NCBI GenBank assembly: GCA_905372275.1
Contig: CAJPON010000004.1
Span: 1 to 64,000 of the forward strand
DNA: 64,000 nt
Direction of reading: 5' to 3'
Origin: Candidatus Saccharimonadota bacterium
GTDB taxonomy: Bacteria > Patescibacteriota > Saccharimonadia > Saccharimonadales > Saccharimonadaceae
The notes under the pieces are model-generated. The model saw only the letters and a list, made by a program, of their open reading frames with translations, searched no databases and was not told the DNA's origin. Position 1 is the first letter of the stretch. Each line of letters begins with the position of its first letter. The position numbers and the translations under genes are program-made. Of the stretch, positions 7,265 through 16,206 are shown one piece after another.

Positions 7265-9846
7265 TTAGCAAACTTTTTATTTTTCTTGAGCGGCCGTTTA
7301 AGACGCTTGGTAATTCGCTGAAGATTCGGTCGCTTACCAAAGAACTTTCGCCCTACCCATTTATGCAGTTCAATCAAGACGATAGGTATAATGATAGCAG
7401 AGACAGTCACTAAGAGAAGATGCATGTTGTCTACTGGCGTAATATGCAGCAACCGTCCAAGCGGCGTAGCCAGGGCGGCAATCTGCAGCGTGACAGCGAT
7501 GATTAGTCCAACAATGAAAGGTGCGTTCCGCTTGCGCAGACGACCGATCAATGATTCGTAATCACTGCGCGCCTCGATGGCGCTAGCCCACTGTGCGGTT
7601 ACCAGCGAGCAAAAAGCAATCGTCCGAGCATAGTCAGCACCAAAGCGTTGATTGAAATAAATATAGAATCCCAGCGTCATTGATGACATAATTATGGCAA
7701 TCAACAATATTCGCGAAGTCATAAATTTACTGAGTAGCGGCGCGTTAGCGCGTTTTGGCTTCTCTAGCATATTCCGAGGCTCGCCCGGCTCCAGTCCAAT
7801 CGGAATTACCATGGCGCTATCAGTGACTAAATTAACCCATAAAATCTGCACAGGCGCCAGCGGCAGCGGTAAACCGGAAATCAACGCGCTCAGCGATACG
7901 ATAACTTCGCCGAGATTAGTAGCCAACAGATACGTTACCATGCGCTTAATATTGGCGTAAACAGTCCTGCCTTCGTGAATAGCCGAAACAATTGAGCGAA
8001 AATTATTATCAAGCAAGATAATATCGCCTGCATCTTTGGCAATTTGTGCCCCTGCCCCCATAGCGACACCAACATGAGAATTAGTCAGCGCCGGAATGTC
8101 ATTGACACCGTCGCCAGTCATGGCAGTGATATTATCACGCTTGAGTACTTCAAGGATGCGATGCTTATGCTCGGGCAAAACGCGCGCGCAAACACGGATA
8201 GTACGCAACCTTTCAGCTAGTTCGTCGTCAGATAATGTAATAATCTGCCGGCTATCAAATACTTGGTTGCGATGCTCGACTAAGCCAAGTTGCTTACCGA
8301 TATGATAAGCTGTCTCGAAGTGGTCGCCGGTGACCATGCGTACGCTGATGCCAGCGGCTTGCGCGCGAGCAATGGCGCCTTTGGCTTCTGGCCGCAGTGT
8401 ATCTGCCACACCTACAAAACCATCAAAAACCAGCGGCGTATTATCTGGAATGTTTTCAAGCGAATCAATTGGTTTACTGAGCGACGCATGCGCTAGCGCA
8501 ATTACCCGGAAACCAAGTCCAGTCAGATGATGCAATTCAACTAAAGCTTTCTCGCGTTCGCCTTCGGTGATATCGCAATGGTCAACGATTTTCTCTGGCG
8601 CACCTTTGACAGCTAGAGCATACTTAGCGCCATCATGTCGCAAATTGCCGCTCATTGCCATTGAATGCTCAAATGTAAATTCCCGCAAAGGCTGGCCGAG
8701 TTTGGGAGCCGCTTCGGACGAGTTAATGAACGAAGCGAAAGCTTTATCAAGCGGATCAGCAGTTTTTCTCTGGCCTAGCAGCGTGCTAGCAGCGAGTGTC
8801 TGCAAAACGCGTTTTTCGTTGTGGCGCGGGTGCCAAATTTCTTGAACCGATAATTTATTGCGCGTTAGCGTACCGGTTTTGTCGGTAGCGATAGTCGTGA
8901 TGGCACCGATTGACTCGATTGAGCCCATAGTTCGTACCAATGCTTTACGGCGAGCCATGCGTCGCATCGCTAGCACTAAAATGACCGATATAGCAATCGG
9001 TAAGTTCTCGGGCACCGCACTAACACTGAGAGCAATCACAAAGCGCAACGCTTCGCTCCACTCAACACCGCGAGCTAGCGCCAACCAAAAAGCAAATAAA
9101 GCAATGCCCAAGATAACAGCCACTATACGCGTGATAAGCCTATCAATTTTTTGCTGTACAGGATTGACATTATGGTCACCAGACGATAAATCGCTCAAAC
9201 GACCAAACTCGGTATCGTTAGCAGTAGCGGTTACTATCGCCATGGCAGTACCGCCAACGACAAATGAGCCTTGGAAGACCATGTTGGATTGTTCGTAAAT
9301 TTCGCGGTCGCTCGGCAGGACGGCACAAGTTTTTTCAATCGGTAGCGATTCGCCAGTTAATTGCGATTCGTCAACACGAAAAGAGCGCGCCTCTAGCATG
9401 CGGGCGTCAGCAGGAATTTTATCGCCTTCATCAAGGATTATCACGTCGCCTGGGACTAACAGTGTCGCAGCGATCATCTCACGCCGCCCTTTTCGCAATA
9501 CCTCGACTTCAGCCACAGACTGTTTTTGCAGCGATCGCAAAATCCGCTCAGTCGAAAACCGTTGCACATAATAAATAATCGCGTTCACCGCCATGATAAA
9601 AATAATCAACCCAGCATCAAAATACGACTTGTGCCACAAACTAACAATTGCCGCCACTATCAGCACTGTCATAAAAACCGACTTGAACGGCTCAACAATT
9701 TTACGCCAAAGCGGGTCAGACTTAACTTTGATCGTGTTTAAGCCGTAGTGACGTAACCGCTCATCGCTCTCGATATCGGATAAGCCTTTGGTGGTTGATT
9801 CAAGTTCAACTAGTGTTTCTTTAATGGTTTTACCGTAAAAAGCCAT
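7261..9846 (-). CDS. P-type cation-transporting ATPase (P2, Ca2+/cation type)
   Basis: 861 residues from the ATG at 9846. The order of parts is an N-terminal cation-ATPase domain, the actuator motif LTGES, the membrane motif VPENLP, the phosphorylation site DKTGTLT, the KGAPE nucleotide-binding motif, MVTGDH and the hinge motif TGDGVNDIPAL, then C-terminal membrane helices. It uses ATP to pump cations, probably Ca2+, across the membrane. The usual PEGLP of Ca2+ and Na+/K+ pumps is PENLP here, so the ion is uncertain. The first ATG in frame is preceded by TATAAT (9858-9853) with a 6-nt gap. An upstream in-frame TTG would put the promoter inside the gene, so I reject it. It is divergent from the AI-2E-type gene and convergent with SulP. 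Confidence 0.9.
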   Translation of the reverse strand: MAFYGKTIKETLVELESTTKGLSDIESDERLRHYGLNTIKVKSDPLWRKIVEPFKSVFMTVLIVAAIVSLWHKSYFDAGLIIFIMAVNAIIYYVQRFSTERILRSLQKQSVAEVEVLRKGRREMIAATLLVPGDVIILDEGDKIPADARMLEARSFRVDESQLTGESLPIEKTCAVLPSDREIYEQSNMVFQGSFVVGGTAMAIVTATANDTEFGRLSDLSSGDHNVNPVQQKIDRLITRIVAVILGIALFAFWLALARGVEWSEALRFVIALSVSAVPENLPIAISVILVLAMRRMARRKALVRTMGSIESIGAITTIATDKTGTLTRNKLSVQEIWHPRHNEKRVLQTLAASTLLGQRKTADPLDKAFASFINSSEAAPKLGQPLREFTFEHSMAMSGNLRHDGAKYALAVKGAPEKIVDHCDITEGEREKALVELHHLTGLGFRVIALAHASLSKPIDSLENIPDNTPLVFDGFVGVADTLRPEAKGAIARAQAAGISVRMVTGDHFETAYHIGKQLGLVEHRNQVFDSRQIITLSDDELAERLRTIRVCARVLPEHKHRILEVLKRDNITAMTGDGVNDIPALTNSHVGVAMGAGAQIAKDAGDIILLDNNFRSIVSAIHEGRTVYANIKRMVTYLLATNLGEVIVSLSALISGLPLPLAPVQILWVNLVTDSAMVIPIGLEPGEPRNMLEKPKRANAPLLSKFMTSRILLIAIIMSSMTLGFYIYFNQRFGADYARTIAFCSLVTAQWASAIEARSDYESLIGRLRKRNAPFIVGLIIAVTLQIAALATPLGRLLHITPVDNMHLLLVTVSAIIIPIVLIELHKWVGRKFFGKRPNLQRITKRLKRPLKKNKKFAN

Positions 9847-9852
9847 AAGCAC

Positions 9853-9893
9853 ATTATAGCAAATTTTAGTTTTTAACAATAAAGCGCTATACT
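9853..9893. promoter_or_regulatory. Divergent promoter region, ATPase and AI-2E-type permease
   Basis: The 53-bp gap holds two outward -10 boxes: TATAAT on the minus strand (9858-9853) for the ATPase and TATACT on the plus strand (9888-9893) for the permease. Each is 6 nt from its ATG. The two promoters overlap and may compete. Confidence 0.65.
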
Positions 9894-9899
9894 GAAAAT

Positions 9900-11072
9900 A
9901 TGAAGGTTAAAATCGAGATAGACACTATAACATTCGTACGTTTTTGGCTGGTAGTAATCGGCTTTGGACTAGCAGGCTTATTAATTTGGAATGCTCGTAC
10001 AGCGTTAGTAATTATTGGAGCGGCAGCATTCTTAGCACTAGCTCTCAATGGGCCAGTCAGCTGGTTGGCTAATAAACTGCCCAACCGTAGCCGAACCCTC
10101 AGCACAGCTATCGCTTTTATCGTTATTGTAGCAATGCTAGCGGCAATTCTGTTTTTGGCAGTGCCGCCAATAGTTCAGCAAACAATTAGCTTTTTACAAA
10201 CTCTGCCCGATACGATACGAACAATGTCGGCGCAATGGAAGGGCTTTGGTTCTATAGTATCGCGTTATCATTTAGAATCGCAGATTGATCAAATGGTTGT
10301 TTCAATACAAGGAAATGCAACGTCGTGGCTGGCAAACTTTGGACAGAACTTTCTCAGCGGCGTCGGAACAACAATGTCGCTAATCACCGAGGCCTCGCTA
10401 GCGCTAGTTCTAACATTCCTAATGCTAGTCGAAGGACCGCGCTGGTCACAATACTTCTGGGGATTATATAGCAACGACAAGCGAATGCAGCACCATCGGA
10501 TCATCTTCCGGCGAATGAATGCAGTAATCTCTGGATATGTAAGCGGACAATTGATCGTTTCGGGTTTAGATGGTGCTTTTGCCGGCTTAACAGTATTTAT
10601 CTTGAGTCAAGTTTTTCCAGCAGTACCAGCAAACATTGCTTTGCCAACGATTGCTATCATGTTTATCTTGTCGCTGATCCCAATGTTCGGCGCAGGAATT
10701 GGCGGCATTATCGTCTTTGCCTTACTGGCAATTAATAGCATGCCAGCAGCGATAGCTTTTGGTATTTACTTCATCATTTATCAACAGATTGAGAACAATG
10801 TAATTTCGCCAACTATTCAATCCAAGCGTATTGAACTTTCGCCGCTAATGGTTTTGATGGCGGTAACTATAGGACTGTACATGTTCGGTATGGTTGGCGG
10901 TATTATCTCGATACCGATAGCTGGCTGTGCCAAAGTGCTTGCAACTGAATATATCAAGGTCGAACGCCGCGAAGAACCAGCTGCCAAACCAACAAAGCTT
11001 GCTCGCCTACTCAAGCGTGTTCGCCGCGAAAAAAGTAAACCAGAGGCAGCTAAATCAGAAGCTGAAGCCTAG
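9900..11072 (+). CDS. AI-2E family (TqsA/YhhT-type) membrane permease
   Basis: 390 residues with about seven or eight hydrophobic segments, including a first pair at residues 10-50, one at about 60-80, and a C-terminal set ending with PIAGCAKVLATEYI. The segment PTIAIMFILSLIPMFGAGIG matches the conserved family core. Members are called AI-2 exporters or sodium/proton antiporters; the substrate here is unknown. The C-terminal 35 residues are a charged, Lys/Glu-rich cytoplasmic tail. The ATG is 6 nt after a TATACT box. The gene is convergent with cysS. Confidence 0.85.
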   Translation: MKVKIEIDTITFVRFWLVVIGFGLAGLLIWNARTALVIIGAAAFLALALNGPVSWLANKLPNRSRTLSTAIAFIVIVAMLAAILFLAVPPIVQQTISFLQTLPDTIRTMSAQWKGFGSIVSRYHLESQIDQMVVSIQGNATSWLANFGQNFLSGVGTTMSLITEASLALVLTFLMLVEGPRWSQYFWGLYSNDKRMQHHRIIFRRMNAVISGYVSGQLIVSGLDGAFAGLTVFILSQVFPAVPANIALPTIAIMFILSLIPMFGAGIGGIIVFALLAINSMPAAIAFGIYFIIYQQIENNVISPTIQSKRIELSPLMVLMAVTIGLYMFGMVGGIISIPIAGCAKVLATEYIKVERREEPAAKPTKLARLLKRVRREKSKPEAAKSEAEA

Positions 11073-11130
11073 TAAAGGATTGGCCTAGCCAGCTCACGCC
11101 ATTCAAAAAGAATCTTCTAAACAATTGAGT

Positions 11131-12615
11131 CTACTCTGGTTTTTCGTCAGCATACGCCCATAAAGTATCATGTGCAGTATCTTTGACAACTACACCGTAT
11201 TCATTGAGCAGCTCGTCGCGTAATTCATCGGAATTTACCCAATTCTTGTTATCGCGAGCACGGCGGCGTTCTACCAATAGCCGCTTACATTCATCATCAA
11301 TATCGGGAGTTGAGTCCAACAGCTCAAGCCCCAATGCCGCATCAACAAACTCCAAAAATTCGATTAATCCAGCTCGATAGATTTTCTGCGGCGGTTTTTT
11401 GTCGAGTTCGGTTAGAGCTTTATCGACAATAGCTAGCGCCCGTGGCGTTTCTAAGTTATCGTTTAGCGCTTCTTTGACAGCGCCAATAGCCGCGCTTGGC
11501 GAGAAATCATGTCGTAAATCGTTGTTCTCGGTATCGCTATGTAAGCGATCGTGAACTTGATGTCGTAAACAAGCCACGTCGCGCCAATGTTGCAGCCGGT
11601 TGTGCGCTGCCTGCAAATTCTCGAATGAAAAATTACCTTCATTAGAATAATGTCCCTGCAAAATAAACATTCGCAAATCCATCGCTGAGAAACCATGCCG
11701 CTTTAGATCATCAAGCGTGTAGCCATTACCGAGGGATTTGCTGATTTTGCCGCCATTAATCTTCAGGTGGTTGCAGTGCAGCCAAAAGTTCGCAAACCTT
11801 TGGCCAGTTGCCGCTTCGCTCTGGGCGATTTCGTTAGTGTGATGCACCGGGATGTGATCAATTCCGCCAGTATGAATATCGATCGTCTTGCCGAGCAAGC
11901 TCATGGCGATAGCCGAGCATTCCAAGTGCCAACCAGGAAAGCCCATGACTGGCCTATTATCTTCTGGTGGCGTATCTAGCAAATCAGCAGGCGTCTCCCA
12001 CTCCATATCGCGCACTTTGCCTTTCTCGGTAAATTTCCAGAGCGCGAAATCCCACGGTTGACGCTTCTCACTGTTAGCATCGACGCGAACGCCAGCTTTT
12101 TGGGCGCTCAAATCAAGTTGCGCAAAGTCGGCGTAACGCGGAAAAGTACTAGTATCAAAATAAATACCGTCACTGGTTTGATAGGTACAGCCGCGCTGTT
12201 TAAGAGCCCGCAGCAAAGAAATCTGCTGCGAAATGTAGTCAGTCGCTTTGGCTATATGCGTCGGTGGAATAAGATTGAGCGCTTTCATGCCGTCAAGAAA
12301 ATGTTGCGTGTAGTATTCAGCGATTTCCCAAGCAGTTTTTCCATCGCGACGAGCGCCCTTTTCAAGCTTATCCTCGCCTTCATCAGCATCACTAACCAAA
12401 TGTCCAACATCGGTTATATTCATCACGCGATCAACCGTATAGCCGTCAATTTGCAATGTCCGAACTAGCGTATCCCAATAGACGTAGGCTGCCCAGTTAC
12501 CGACATGTAAATCATCGTAGACAGTCGGTCCGCAAGTATATAAAGTCACCCTATCAGACGATAGCGGAGTAAAATCATCAAGCCGACGCGTCAGAGTGTT
12601 GTGGAGTTGTATCAT
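11131..12615 (-). CDS. cysS: Cysteinyl-tRNA synthetase
   Basis: 494 residues, slightly longer than the usual 460. Class I synthetase signatures are present: YTCGPTVYDDLHVGN with the HIGH-like HVGN, the zinc ligands C (YTCGP), C (HLECSAIA) and H (DHIPVHH), and KISKS as KMSKS equivalent (GGKISKSLGNG). It attaches cysteine to tRNA-Cys in the cytoplasm. A TAAAAT box (12628-12623) precedes the ATG by 7 nt. The C-terminal anticodon-binding part ends with ELLNEYGVVVKDT, as usual. It is a stand-alone transcription unit. Confidence 0.96.
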   Translation of the reverse strand: MIQLHNTLTRRLDDFTPLSSDRVTLYTCGPTVYDDLHVGNWAAYVYWDTLVRTLQIDGYTVDRVMNITDVGHLVSDADEGEDKLEKGARRDGKTAWEIAEYYTQHFLDGMKALNLIPPTHIAKATDYISQQISLLRALKQRGCTYQTSDGIYFDTSTFPRYADFAQLDLSAQKAGVRVDANSEKRQPWDFALWKFTEKGKVRDMEWETPADLLDTPPEDNRPVMGFPGWHLECSAIAMSLLGKTIDIHTGGIDHIPVHHTNEIAQSEAATGQRFANFWLHCNHLKINGGKISKSLGNGYTLDDLKRHGFSAMDLRMFILQGHYSNEGNFSFENLQAAHNRLQHWRDVACLRHQVHDRLHSDTENNDLRHDFSPSAAIGAVKEALNDNLETPRALAIVDKALTELDKKPPQKIYRAGLIEFLEFVDAALGLELLDSTPDIDDECKRLLVERRRARDNKNWVNSDELRDELLNEYGVVVKDTAHDTLWAYADEKPE

Positions 12616-12660
12616 TAATTATATTTTACGTCAAAAATGAGTATTTTTGAAGAGCGCTAT

Positions 12661-13005
12661 TTATTCTAACCATTGCTTAAGTACTACAGCCTGGTTAAAC
12701 TCCGCGTCCTTAGCGCTATACAATAGCGTAACGGCTGGATGATTAGTCCAGTCATTTCTCGCCTTGATGGCGGCGGGATTTTCATCTAACTCTTTTGTAT
12801 AACGTTCTGAAAATTCTGTAAATCTTTCTGGGTCATGATTAAACCATTGGCGCAGCTCATCGGTTGGCGCGATTTCTTTTGCCCATTCGTCTAGCGCTGC
12901 TCGTTCTTTACTGATACCGCGCGGCCATAATCGGTCAACTAGCACGCGGTAGCCATCGTCCGATTCTGGCGATTCGTAAATTCGTTTAATTTTATAAACT
13001 GTCAT
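12661..13005 (-). CDS. DUF488 family protein (YeaO-like)
   Basis: 114 residues. The N-terminal IKRIYE...DDGYRVLVDRLWPRG block and the C-terminal VTLLYSAKD are the DUF488 signatures. The family is small, cytoplasmic and of unknown biochemical role. Its ATG overlaps the TGA of the upstream glycosylase gene (ATGA), and a strong AAGGAGGT Shine-Dalgarno lies about 7 nt before it. It is therefore translated as the second gene of an operon, in contrast to the leaderless first genes around it. Coupling with a DNA-repair-type glycosylase suggests, but does not prove, a role in nucleic-acid maintenance. Confidence 0.88.
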   Translation of the reverse strand: MTVYKIKRIYESPESDDGYRVLVDRLWPRGISKERAALDEWAKEIAPTDELRQWFNHDPERFTEFSERYTKELDENPAAIKARNDWTNHPAVTLLYSAKDAEFNQAVVLKQWLE

Positions 13006-13589
13006 GACAGCACCTCCTTAACTATCGTTTGTAGAACTGGGATAACGTCCGATTCAAACCAGGGATTACGTTTGCGCCAGCCAATATTGAGCGGCGATGG
13101 ATGAACCAATGGAAAATAATCTGGCAAATACATATTAAAATCCGCCACAGTTGCTGTCAAATTCTGCTTGGCGCAGCGATCAAGATAATATTTTTGCGCA
13201 TACGAACCAACCAAAATTGTCAATCGCACATTCGGCATCTGCGCTAGCAAACGCGGATGCCATTTCCTGGCAAAATCCAAGCGCGGCGGCAAATCGCCAT
13301 GTGTACCTCTGCCTGGATAATAAAAATCTATCGGCATCAACGCAAAGAGATCGGGATTGTAAAACTGCTCGTCCGTTACGTTCAGCCATCGCCGAAGTAA
13401 GCGACCGCTAGCATCATTCCACGGCTTTAGCGTCTGCTGGGCAATTCGACCTGGCGCCTGCCCGACCAGTACAATTCGCGAGCTTGACGAAGCAGAATAC
13501 ACAGGCAACCAACCTCTATTAGCAAAATCATCATTCATTGGATCGGCTGCGATCTGATCATACAAAAGTGGTTTAGTATGCGACTTCAT
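13002..13589 (-). CDS. Uracil-DNA glycosylase superfamily protein
   Basis: 195 residues. The motif VGQAPGRIAQQ near residue 40 corresponds to the GExPG motif A of family 4/5-like uracil-DNA glycosylases, and LVHPSPLN near residue 165 corresponds to the HPSPL motif. A central MPIDFYYPGRG loop and the Cys residues do not form the four-cysteine iron-sulfur pattern of family 4, so it belongs to an iron-sulfur-free subgroup. Such enzymes remove uracil or other damaged bases from DNA; the substrate here is inferred. It is the first gene of a two-gene operon with DUF488. The start is preceded by an A/T-rich stretch with TATTAT 9 nt upstream. Confidence 0.8.
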   Translation of the reverse strand: MKSHTKPLLYDQIAADPMNDDFANRGWLPVYSASSSSRIVLVGQAPGRIAQQTLKPWNDASGRLLRRWLNVTDEQFYNPDLFALMPIDFYYPGRGTHGDLPPRLDFARKWHPRLLAQMPNVRLTILVGSYAQKYYLDRCAKQNLTATVADFNMYLPDYFPLVHPSPLNIGWRKRNPWFESDVIPVLQTIVKEVLS

Positions 13590-13649
13590 ATATTATTAAT
13601 AATAATCTTATCACATTCACTTCGTCAGCTTTAGCCTAATTTCTTTTCT

Positions 13650-14555
13650 CTACCAGCCGAGCAATTCAGTAAAACGCTTCTGCATACTGACACATTCGCC
13701 TAATTCAATGCTCGTCACTGGTATGTAGATACCGCATGAAAGCAATAACTCTCGCACTTCTTCCTGCTTATCGCGAGGAACTTCTATGTGTGAAATATTT
13801 GCAACGCCTATTCGTTTATCAGCGCGTACTTCGTAATGACTCATTGGTTTTTCTAGTTTTAATTGCGAATCAAGACTCCTAACGCCAATTAAAATTGGAT
13901 AATTACCCGAAATATCACTACCCAGACAGAAGACATCCCACACATCGCGTGCCTGCGTATTCACTTTCTTTCCCCAAGTATTATCGCCATTTTCATCATG
14001 CGACAATGTACGCCAAGTTTTCCAACGGCGCAACATTTTGACCCCATTGACCGTAAATAGCCGCGCATAAAACAAGCTGTAGTAATACGATGTCCAAGTC
14101 AGAGCGTCGCCATAGCGATTTTTCTCTTTCCAACCAAGACCATGCATGTCAGCATATGATCGCGCCACCATCCGACTCCGGCATAATGAAACCGAGTGTA
14201 CGATATGCCGATCACTGCCGCCAAAAACTGCATACACATCGCGGGATGGCTTGAGCCCAGCAATATCGCAAAAACTTTTCATTACATCAACGATACCGTC
14301 CTTACCGTGCTGCCAACGACCAGTACCATGCCAAAGTTGAGTATCTTTCGTTAGTTCTTGATATTCTCTTATCTCAGAATTATCAAATGAAAGTAAATCA
14401 TTTACATTAATTATTTTCCTTTTAGCGATGGTATCTAAAGCCTTTTCAAAACGAAGCAACTTACTTTTGTAAATAATTAACATTAGGGTATGGTGCGGTA
14501 AATATCTTAGCGATCTTCGCACGAAAAGCTTTTGATAATTACTCCGTGATGACAT
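13650..14555 (-). CDS. Unknown protein, possible ADP-ribosyltransferase-like fold
   Basis: 301 residues from the ATG at 14555, which lies one base after the thioredoxin stop, so it is the third gene of the fur-trx operon. I do not recognise the family. Two segments resemble the ART/PARP fold: LWHGTGRW near residue 90, like the NAD-binding HG(T/S) strand, and SVSLCRSRMVARSYADMHG near residue 140, like the second strand and helix. A glutamate-bearing candidate third motif (ISHIEVPRDKQEEVRELL) lies near residue 265. The N-terminal 60 residues are basic and partly hydrophobic (LMLIIYKSKLLRFEKAL). It has no signal peptide and is Arg/Trp-rich. The resemblance is weak and could be chance. The operon position suggests a link to redox or metal stress. 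Confidence 0.5.
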   Translation of the reverse strand: MSSRSNYQKLFVRRSLRYLPHHTLMLIIYKSKLLRFEKALDTIAKRKIINVNDLLSFDNSEIREYQELTKDTQLWHGTGRWQHGKDGIVDVMKSFCDIAGLKPSRDVYAVFGGSDRHIVHSVSLCRSRMVARSYADMHGLGWKEKNRYGDALTWTSYYYSLFYARLFTVNGVKMLRRWKTWRTLSHDENGDNTWGKKVNTQARDVWDVFCLGSDISGNYPILIGVRSLDSQLKLEKPMSHYEVRADKRIGVANISHIEVPRDKQEEVRELLLSCGIYIPVTSIELGECVSMQKRFTELLGW

Positions 14556-14556
14556 A

Positions 14557-14895
14557 TTAATTAATAGTTTCTCTAGCTTTTTCCAACGCATCAATTAGCG
14601 TCTGTTTTGGTTTCATACCGATCAGCTCAGCAACTTCCTCGCCAGCAGCAAAAATCTTCATATTTGGGATGCCCTGAACGCGGTAGTGTATAGCCAGTTC
14701 TTTGTTGTCATTACTAGCATCAGTGTCAATTTTAACAATATCAAAATCTGTCTCGTCAGCGATCTGCTGCAATATTGGCACCATCGCTCGGCACGGCGGA
14801 CACCATGGCGCCCAAAAATCAACCAAGACCGGACGCTTGCTTTTTAGTACTTTTTCTTCAAACTCTTGTTTAGTTGTAATACTAATTAATGCCAT
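14557..14895 (-). CDS. trxA: Thioredoxin
   Basis: 112 residues, standard length. The active site is WCPPC within VDFWAPWCPPCRAMVP, not the WCGPC of the model enzyme. The cis-proline loop (GIPNMKIFAAGEEV) and the C-terminal helix are present. WCPPC is seen in some actinobacterial and CPR thioredoxins and should raise the redox potential compared with WCGPC. It reduces protein disulfides in the cytoplasm. The ATG has a clear GGAGGAATT ribosome-binding site and lies inside the 3' end of the fur gene (14-bp overlap), so expression should follow the Fur-type regulator. Confidence 0.94.
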   Translation of the reverse strand: MALISITTKQEFEEKVLKSKRPVLVDFWAPWCPPCRAMVPILQQIADETDFDIVKIDTDASNDNKELAIHYRVQGIPNMKIFAAGEEVAELIGMKPKQTLIDALEKARETIN

Positions 14896-15292
14896 AATTC
14901 CTCCTTCTATTTTTACATTGTTGACATACTCCAGTAATGACTAAAGGACCGTCGAAACAGCAACCATCAAGCTGGCGCTCGATCTGGCAACGCACTGAAT
15001 CAGGAACTTTAATATCCTGTAAACTATCGCACTCGCTGCATATGAAATGATCGTGTAATTCCGGTGAAAAGTCGTATCGCAGACAACCCTGTCTTGACGC
15101 GGGTGCCAGTCCAATAACGCCATCACCCTGCAGACGTTGCGTAATACGATGCACCGTAGTGTCGCTAACATTTGAATAAGACTCTCTCAACCGGCTAGCA
15201 ATCTCGGCATTAGTAGCATGCTGCAGCTGGCATAAAATCGATAGTATACTATCAGTATATTTCGTGATTCGTCGACTAACTATTTGAGTCAT
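14882..15292 (-). CDS. Fur/PerR-family metal-dependent transcriptional regulator
   Basis: 136 residues from the ATG at 15292. The N-terminal part is a winged helix (ATNAEIASRLRES...DTTVHRITQRLQGDGVI), followed by the FDF-type strand and the metal site HDHFICSECDSLQDI. A second CxxC (CQQC) near the end should form the structural zinc site with the first. Fur-family proteins bind DNA palindromes when loaded with metal and repress iron, zinc, manganese or peroxide genes. The start at 15292 is 6 nt after a TACAAT box, and that box lies inside a perfect 31-bp palindrome, so autoregulation is very likely. The thioredoxin partner favours a PerR-like oxidative role. An alternative ATG at 15310 would lie within the operator. 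Confidence 0.9.
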   Translation of the reverse strand: MTQIVSRRITKYTDSILSILCQLQHATNAEIASRLRESYSNVSDTTVHRITQRLQGDGVIGLAPASRQGCLRYDFSPELHDHFICSECDSLQDIKVPDSVRCQIERQLDGCCFDGPLVITGVCQQCKNRRRNYGIN

Positions 15293-15323
15293 ATTTTTAT
15301 TGTAAATCATTTACAATAAAAAT
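15293..15323. promoter_or_regulatory. Perfect 31-bp palindrome: Fur/PerR operator overlapping the fur -10 box
   Basis: Two 15-bp arms, ATTTTTATTGTAAAT and its exact complement, flank a single C. The core TGTAAAT-C-ATTTACA has the 7-1-7 layout of Fur and PerR boxes. On the minus strand the -10 box TACAAT (15304-15299) lies in one arm and TTGTAT (15327-15322) is the -35 at 17 bp. The ATG follows the palindrome directly. Confidence 0.85.
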
Positions 15324-15402
15324 ACAATACTTTTTCACAAAACTTACCACGCTACACTTCTTGGTCATGATTTTCAACAATTAAATTACTGATCAGACCA
15401 GG

Positions 15403-16206
15403 CTATTTTCGCCCGCCACCTAAATTAATTTTACTAGCAAGAACTCTACTAAACTTCAAGCTACAAAATCGCGTCAAAAACACCAAAAACTTATTTGGCC
15501 AGCCAACTACGTATACTGCTTTATTGCGCATAATAGCACGATAGCTTCTCGCGGCAACTACTTCTGGTGTATAAACTCTGAGCCTAGTGAACATTGCTGA
15601 GTTTATCATTTGAGCGTTTTTCTCAAAATTAGTTGCTACCGGACCTGGGCAAATCGCCGTCACCGACACGCCAGAACTTTTCATTTCTTCATGCAAAGCT
15701 TCAGAAAACGAGCGGACAAAAGCTTTCGACGCATAATACATCGCCATGTACGGCCCAGCTTGAAACGAGGCAATCGATGCAATATTAACAATCTTACCCT
15801 CACCGCGACGATCCATATCTTTACCAAATAGATATGATAGCTGCATCACGGCCAGCATATTAACGCTAGCGAGCCCTTTCTGGCGCTGCCAATCGACATC
15901 AACATAGCGACCAAACGAACCAAACCCGGCATTGTTAATTAAGATATCTATATTAATGCCTTTATATTTAATCTCGTCATAAACTTCTTGAGCGCTATTC
16001 TCAGCACTTAAATCTTTAACTACGTAAACCATTTCAATGCCAAACTGGCGTTCTAACTCCTGTTTTTGCTGTTGCAATAGAACTTCGTTACGCGCAACGG
16101 CAACGATATTATAGCCATTCTGCGCAAATAGACGAGCAAATTCTCTACCCAAGCCGCTCGTAGTGCCTGTTATTAAAACATACGAAACTGTTCGTTCTTG
16201 ACTCAT
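15403..16206 (-). CDS. Short-chain dehydrogenase/reductase
   Basis: 267 residues. Classical SDR landmarks are TGTTSGLG (dinucleotide-binding TGxxxGxG), NNAG, the catalytic Ser (IASIASFQAG) and YxxxK (YYASK), and a PGPV motif after the catalytic helix. It reduces or oxidises a hydroxyl/carbonyl substrate with NAD(P)H; the basic residue in VARNEV suggests NADPH. The C-terminal 25 residues are hydrophobic and basic (FLVFLTRFCSLKFSRVL), as in DltE/17-beta-like SDRs that sit near membranes. The substrate is unknown. TATAAT (16218-16213) precedes the ATG by 6 nt, and the gene is divergent from the ABC exporter unit. Confidence 0.9.
   Translation of the reverse strand: MSQERTVSYVLITGTTSGLGREFARLFAQNGYNIVAVARNEVLLQQQKQELERQFGIEMVYVVKDLSAENSAQEVYDEIKYKGINIDILINNAGFGSFGRYVDVDWQRQKGLASVNMLAVMQLSYLFGKDMDRRGEGKIVNIASIASFQAGPYMAMYYASKAFVRSFSEALHEEMKSSGVSVTAICPGPVATNFEKNAQMINSAMFTRLRVYTPEVVAARSYRAIMRNKAVYVVGWPNKFLVFLTRFCSLKFSRVLASKINLGGGRK

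Noticed and set aside
9847..9879. Longer N-terminus for the P-type ATPase
   Set aside because: The extension would run across the TATAAT box that lies 6 nt before ATG 9846, and it does not look conserved.
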